From assembly GCA_902531175.1 (NCBI GenBank), contig CACADE010000001.1:248001-312000 (forward strand): a stretch of DNA of 64,000 nt, written 5' to 3'. Source of the DNA: an uncultured Pelagibacteraceae bacterium. GTDB lineage: Bacteria > Pseudomonadota > Alphaproteobacteria > Pelagibacterales > Pelagibacteraceae. Below, in pieces: positions 60,341-64,000 of this stretch. The notes beneath the pieces are model-generated. The model had not been told where the DNA came from. It ran no database searches and worked only from the letters and a program-made list of their open reading frames with translations. The stretch's first letter is position 1, and every line of letters begins with the position of its first letter. Both the position numbers and the translations under genes were made by a program.

Positions 60341-63022
60341 GTGATCAAAAGAGACCTATACTACGAAAGAATTCCTACAAAATCATTAAGAGAGGATGTT
60401 AGGTTTTTAGGAAATTCATTAGGAAATGTAATTAAAGAACAAGAAGGTAAAAGCTTTTATAATCTTGTTGAGAAAATTAGAAAGTTATCAAAAGCAAATA
60501 AAATCCAAAAAAAATCATATAAAAAAATTTCTAGTGAAATAAAAAGTATTAATCCTAAAAATACTTACAAGCTTGCAAGAGCATTTAATCATTTTATGAA
60601 TTTTATAAATCTAGCTGAGTCTATTGATGCATCTAGACAACTAAACCAATATGAAAATAAAAGAGACGGCAAAAATCAAAAAAATATTTTTATAGAAGAA
60701 ATTTTTGAGAAATTATTTAAAAATAAAAAAATTAATAATAATAAAATATATAGTTTTGCAAAAAATTTAAATATTGGAATAGTTTTGACAGCCCATCCAA
60801 CAGAGGTCAAAAGAAGAACTTTAATTCAAAAATACCATAAAATTACAGAAATACTTGAGGATAGAGAGTTATTTAAAGATCACTCTTCAAAAATAAAATC
60901 TTTAAATAAAAAAATTCATGATGAATTTACCATTATCTGGAATACAGATGACTTAAAAAGATCAAAACCGTCTCCAGCCGATGAAGCGCGATGGGGTCTT
61001 GCAATAATAGAGGATAGTCTTTGGGAAACTATTCCAAAAGTCTACAGAAGACTCAATGATATATTTTTGAAAAATATGGGTAAAGGTTTGCCAAAAAATT
61101 TTAATCCTATTGAGTTTGGATCATGGATGGGAGGTGATAGAGACGGAAATCCAAATGTAACTTCAAAAGTAACAAAAGAAGTTTTGTTATTATCAAGATG
61201 GGAAGCGGCAAAATTGTATGAAAAAGAACTTACCAAATTAATTAGATCATATTCAATGAAAAAGTGTTCAAAAAAAATTCAAAAACTTACAGGAAAATCA
61301 TTTGAACCTTACAGAGTTTTCTTAAGACCTTTAAGAGATAAAATGCGATTTACTCATCGAGCAATTGAACAGTTTATAGTGAACAAAAAACCTTTAGACT
61401 ATAACAAATTGTTAAACTCAAAAGAAGAAATTTTAAAACCCCTTAGAATTGTCCGTGAATCTTTAGAGGAAAATCAAAGTGAAAATATCGCAAGCGGTGA
61501 ATTATTAGACTTAATGAGAAGAGCAAAATGTTTTGGAATTAATTTAGCAAAACTAGATATTAGACAAGAATCATCTAGACACTCACAATTAATTAATGAA
61601 CTTGTTCAGAAAAAAAATAAACACAATTATTTAAAATGGAGTGAGGAGGAAAAAATTAAATTTTTATCATCTAAGATGAAAAAAAAATCCAATTTCATCA
61701 AAAATTTTAATTTTAAAAATAAAGAAAACAAAGAAGTTTGGTCAACATTTAAAATTTTATCTGAAGAGCCACCTGAATGTTTGGGGGCTTATGTTATTTC
61801 AATGACATCATCTGCATCTGACATTCTCTCTGTTTTATATTTGCAAAAAGAAGCAAATATTAAGAATAGATTAAGAGTTGTCCCATTATTTGAAACATTA
61901 GATGACTTAATTAATGCAAAATCAATAATGGCCAGCTTGTTTTCATTAAAGTGGTACAGAGATTTAATAAAAAATAAACAAGAAGTCATGATTGGATATT
62001 CAGACTCAAGCAAAGATGCTGGAAAAATTTGTGCAAGTTGGCATCAATATAAGGCTCAAGAAGAAATTATTAAAATTGCAAAAAAATATAAAATAGATGT
62101 TACTTTCTTTCATGGAAGAGGTGGTTCAGCGGGTAGAGGTGGAGGCCCAATTCAAGCTACTTTAAAATCTCAGCCGCCAAATACAGTTAATGGAAAAATT
62201 AGAATAACCGATCAAGGAGAAGTTATTCAGCAGAAATATGGATATCAGCCTTTAGCAATTTATAATTTATGTAGCTATATAGGAGCAGTAATGGAGGCAA
62301 CATTAACACCACCTCCAGTCCCTAAAAAAGATTGGAGGAATCTAATTGAAAAAATGTCTGATATTTCAAAAAGTTCATATAGAAAAAATATTAATCAAAG
62401 TTCAGATTTTATTAAATATTTTAAAACCGTTACGCCACATGTGTCTTTAGGAAAACTTTCAATTGGATCAAGACCGTCTAAAAGAAAGAATATTGATAAT
62501 ATCAAAGGTTTGAGAGCAATACCCTGGGTATTTGCTTGGACTCAAATAAGACTAATGCTCCCAGCATGGCTTGGAAGTGCAGAAGCTTTAAGATATTCAT
62601 CGATAGAAAAATTTGAGAAAACACTAATAGATATGGAAAAAAATTGGCCTTTCTTCAATTCAATGATGGATATCTTGGATATGGTAATTTCAAAAGTGGA
62701 CCCAGATATTTCAAAAATATATGAGGAATACTTAGCTGATAAAGATTTAAAAAGAGTTGGAAAAAAACTTAGGTTCCAATTCGAAGTCATTAAAAAATTA
62801 AATAAAAAGATTACGCCTAAAGAAATTATAAATGAAAGAAAAAAGTTTAGATCAGGAGTTATTGTAAGAAATATTTACACAGAAGTATTAAATATAATTC
62901 AAGCAGTAGTTATGAATAAAATCAAAAATAAAAAATTAAATTCAGAAAAAAAAAATGATCTTAATGATGCATTATTAACATCTATTGCAGGTATTTCAGC
63001 TGCAATGAAAAATACTGGTTAA
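60341..63022 (+). CDS. ppc: Phosphoenolpyruvate carboxylase
   Basis: Anaplerotic carboxylation of PEP to oxaloacetate. The 893-residue length is typical. The catalytic His is in VLTAHPTEVKRRT (about residue 148), and GYSDSSKDAG (about 550) and HGRGGSAGRGGGP (about 590) are the other active-site signatures; the C-terminus ends in MKNTG, as the family does. The start is a GTG at 60341 next to an AT-rich region with TATAAT-like sequences. It abuts ccdA. It appears to be core metabolism flanking the accessory catabolic block. Confidence 0.97.
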   Translation: MIKRDLYYERIPTKSLREDVRFLGNSLGNVIKEQEGKSFYNLVEKIRKLSKANKIQKKSYKKISSEIKSINPKNTYKLARAFNHFMNFINLAESIDASRQLNQYENKRDGKNQKNIFIEEIFEKLFKNKKINNNKIYSFAKNLNIGIVLTAHPTEVKRRTLIQKYHKITEILEDRELFKDHSSKIKSLNKKIHDEFTIIWNTDDLKRSKPSPADEARWGLAIIEDSLWETIPKVYRRLNDIFLKNMGKGLPKNFNPIEFGSWMGGDRDGNPNVTSKVTKEVLLLSRWEAAKLYEKELTKLIRSYSMKKCSKKIQKLTGKSFEPYRVFLRPLRDKMRFTHRAIEQFIVNKKPLDYNKLLNSKEEILKPLRIVRESLEENQSENIASGELLDLMRRAKCFGINLAKLDIRQESSRHSQLINELVQKKNKHNYLKWSEEEKIKFLSSKMKKKSNFIKNFNFKNKENKEVWSTFKILSEEPPECLGAYVISMTSSASDILSVLYLQKEANIKNRLRVVPLFETLDDLINAKSIMASLFSLKWYRDLIKNKQEVMIGYSDSSKDAGKICASWHQYKAQEEIIKIAKKYKIDVTFFHGRGGSAGRGGGPIQATLKSQPPNTVNGKIRITDQGEVIQQKYGYQPLAIYNLCSYIGAVMEATLTPPPVPKKDWRNLIEKMSDISKSSYRKNINQSSDFIKYFKTVTPHVSLGKLSIGSRPSKRKNIDNIKGLRAIPWVFAWTQIRLMLPAWLGSAEALRYSSIEKFEKTLIDMEKNWPFFNSMMDILDMVISKVDPDISKIYEEYLADKDLKRVGKKLRFQFEVIKKLNKKITPKEIINERKKFRSGVIVRNIYTEVLNIIQAVVMNKIKNKKLNSEKKNDLNDALLTSIAGISAAMKNTG

Positions 63023-63730
63023 ATGATAGAATTATTTGTTGCATTTGGAGCTGGATTGATAAGCTTTTTGTCTCCATGTGTACTTCCATTAATACCTGGA
63101 TATATATCTTATATTTCTGGAAGCTCTTTAAATGAGTTATTAGAAAAAAAAACAATTAATATATTCCCTATAGTTTTATTTACTTTTGGTTTTTCCATTG
63201 TTTTTATAAGCTTTGGAGCTACCGCAACTTTTTTAGGTTCTTTAATTTTAAGTAACTCTTTTGAATTAAGAATTATTGCAGGAAGTATAATAATCATTTT
63301 CTCCCTTCATATTATGGGATTAATTAATATTAAGTTTTTAAATTATGAAAAAAGAATTAATACTGAGATTAAATCAGGAAATTTTAGCTCAATATTAGTT
63401 GGTATGGCATTTGGATTTGGATGGACTCCATGTATTGGACCTATTTTGGGATCAATATTAGCTTTAGCTTCAATTGAGCAAAGTTTGAACCGAGGCATTT
63501 TGTTACTTGTGTTCTATTCACTTGGTTTAGCACTACCATTTATTGCATCGGGTTATTTGATTCAACGTTTTATGGTTGTTACAAAAAATCTAAAATCAAA
63601 AATGATAACTATTTCAAGAATTGGTGGAGGATTATTATTGATAACAGGAATATTAATGATTACAAACCAGTTGCAAGCTTTAGGATTTTACATATTAAAG
63701 TATTTTCCTTTACTTCAGAAACTTGGATAA
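63023..63730 (+). CDS. ccdA: Cytochrome c biogenesis protein CcdA (DsbD-type thiol transmembrane carrier)
   Basis: Carries reducing power from cytosolic thioredoxin to the periplasm for cytochrome c maturation. The 235-residue protein has six hydrophobic segments. The paired redox Cys lie in LSPCVLPLIPGY (residue 19) and GWTPCIGPILGS (about residue 138), the signature of CcdA. It directly abuts ppc. No other ccm gene is in the window. Confidence 0.94.
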   Translation: MIELFVAFGAGLISFLSPCVLPLIPGYISYISGSSLNELLEKKTINIFPIVLFTFGFSIVFISFGATATFLGSLILSNSFELRIIAGSIIIIFSLHIMGLINIKFLNYEKRINTEIKSGNFSSILVGMAFGFGWTPCIGPILGSILALASIEQSLNRGILLLVFYSLGLALPFIASGYLIQRFMVVTKNLKSKMITISRIGGGLLLITGILMITNQLQALGFYILKYFPLLQKLG

Positions 63731-63732
63731 AA

Positions 63733-64000
63733 ATGAAAATATACCAAATCGATTGCAGCGCTAGAAAAGAGGGTTCTACCTCAAGGATGCTTGCAAAAAA
63801 AATACTTGATAAAGTTAAAAAAGATGATGATGAAGTCATTTATAGAGATCTAGATGACGAAATGCTTTTTATATCTGGTTTAACTGAGTCTGGAATGAAA
63901 ATTCCAGAAAATGAGCAAACAGATGAACATAAAAAAATGTTTGAATTGTCTGATAAGTTAGTATCAGAGTTAAAAGAATGTGATGTAATTATTATATCAG
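63733..64000 (+). CDS. FMN-dependent NADH:quinone reductase/azoreductase (AzoR-like), N-terminal part
   Basis: The gene starts at ATG 63733, two bases after the ccdA stop, and runs off the window end; 89 codons are visible. The N-terminus MKIYQIDCSARKEGSTSRMLAKK is the AzoR FMN-phosphate-binding loop (serine-rich after the first strand), and the last visible stretch DKLVSELKECDVIIIS is the second flavodoxin-fold strand of this family. These enzymes reduce quinones and azo compounds with NADH. The partial sequence leaves the subgroup open. Confidence 0.8.
   Translation, partial: MKIYQIDCSARKEGSTSRMLAKKILDKVKKDDDEVIYRDLDDEMLFISGLTESGMKIPENEQTDEHKKMFELSDKLVSELKECDVIIIS

Overview
The window is a strongly AT-rich, extremely compact bacterial chromosome segment. 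It looks like a member of the SAR11 clade (Pelagibacterales, Alphaproteobacteria). Reasons: alphaproteobacterial gene neighbourhoods (pepA tail-ndk, purN-purM-DUF2066-hdaA, an NDUFA12-type complex I subunit, DUF2155, iscR-suf with sufU), Lys/Asn/Ile-rich proteins, neighbouring genes that overlap or abut, and no gene-free stretch longer than about 150 bases. I saw no tRNA, rRNA, CRISPR, insertion sequence, integrase or phage gene. Assignments rest on reading translated proteins and motifs; no database search was possible.

Layout. (1) 1-31.6 kb is core housekeeping: nucleotide metabolism (ndk, purN, purM), replication control (hdaA-like), aspS, an orphan NrdJb/TSCPD protein, NDUFA12, accBC, aroQ, thiSG, a short RNase E, mrcA, prfB with a programmed +1 frameshift, an AsmA-like protein, tyrS, anmK, an alpha/beta hydrolase, the iscR-sufBCDSU-DUF59-sufA operon with a recognisable IscR-type operator, glnA, a YbaK-like deacylase, two EamA transporters and a homocysteine S-methyltransferase. 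(2) 32.5-50.7 kb is a sugar/cyclitol region: a FrcBCA-type ABC transporter, an IolG-like and a second Gfo/Idh/MocA dehydrogenase, iolE, a minus-strand operon of aldehyde dehydrogenase, HpcH/HpaI aldolase, 2-hydroxyacid dehydrogenase and a pilin-like protein, then iolD, a third Gfo/Idh/MocA enzyme, another 2-hydroxyacid dehydrogenase, a second CUT2 ABC transporter, a FucU-type mutarotase and a ribokinase-like kinase. (3) 50.7-60.3 kb carries a RhmD-like dehydratase, a PdxA-family dehydrogenase, a TctCBA tripartite tricarboxylate-type transporter, an SDR, an aldo-keto reductase, a ROK kinase, a 3-hydroxyisobutyrate-dehydrogenase-like enzyme and a fumarylacetoacetase-family hydrolase. (4) 60.3 kb to the end returns to ppc, ccdA and a partial azoreductase.

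How the parts may work together. Regions 2 and 3 form a roughly 28-kb accessory catabolic block between ordinary genes. Region 2 has the first three inositol steps (IolG, IolE, IolD) but no iolB, iolC or iolJ; an aldehyde dehydrogenase/aldolase/hydroxyacid dehydrogenase set lies where a lower branch would be expected. Region 3 has the dehydratase, C4-dehydrogenase and diketo-acid hydrolase expected for an oxidative, non-phosphorylated 6-deoxysugar-acid pathway (L-rhamnonate/L-fuconate type), next to a TctCBA transporter that could import the acid. All three periplasmic binding-protein genes have a strong Shine-Dalgarno and are followed at once by an intrinsic-terminator-like hairpin before the next gene. 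This suggests attenuated read-through that favours binding-protein output.
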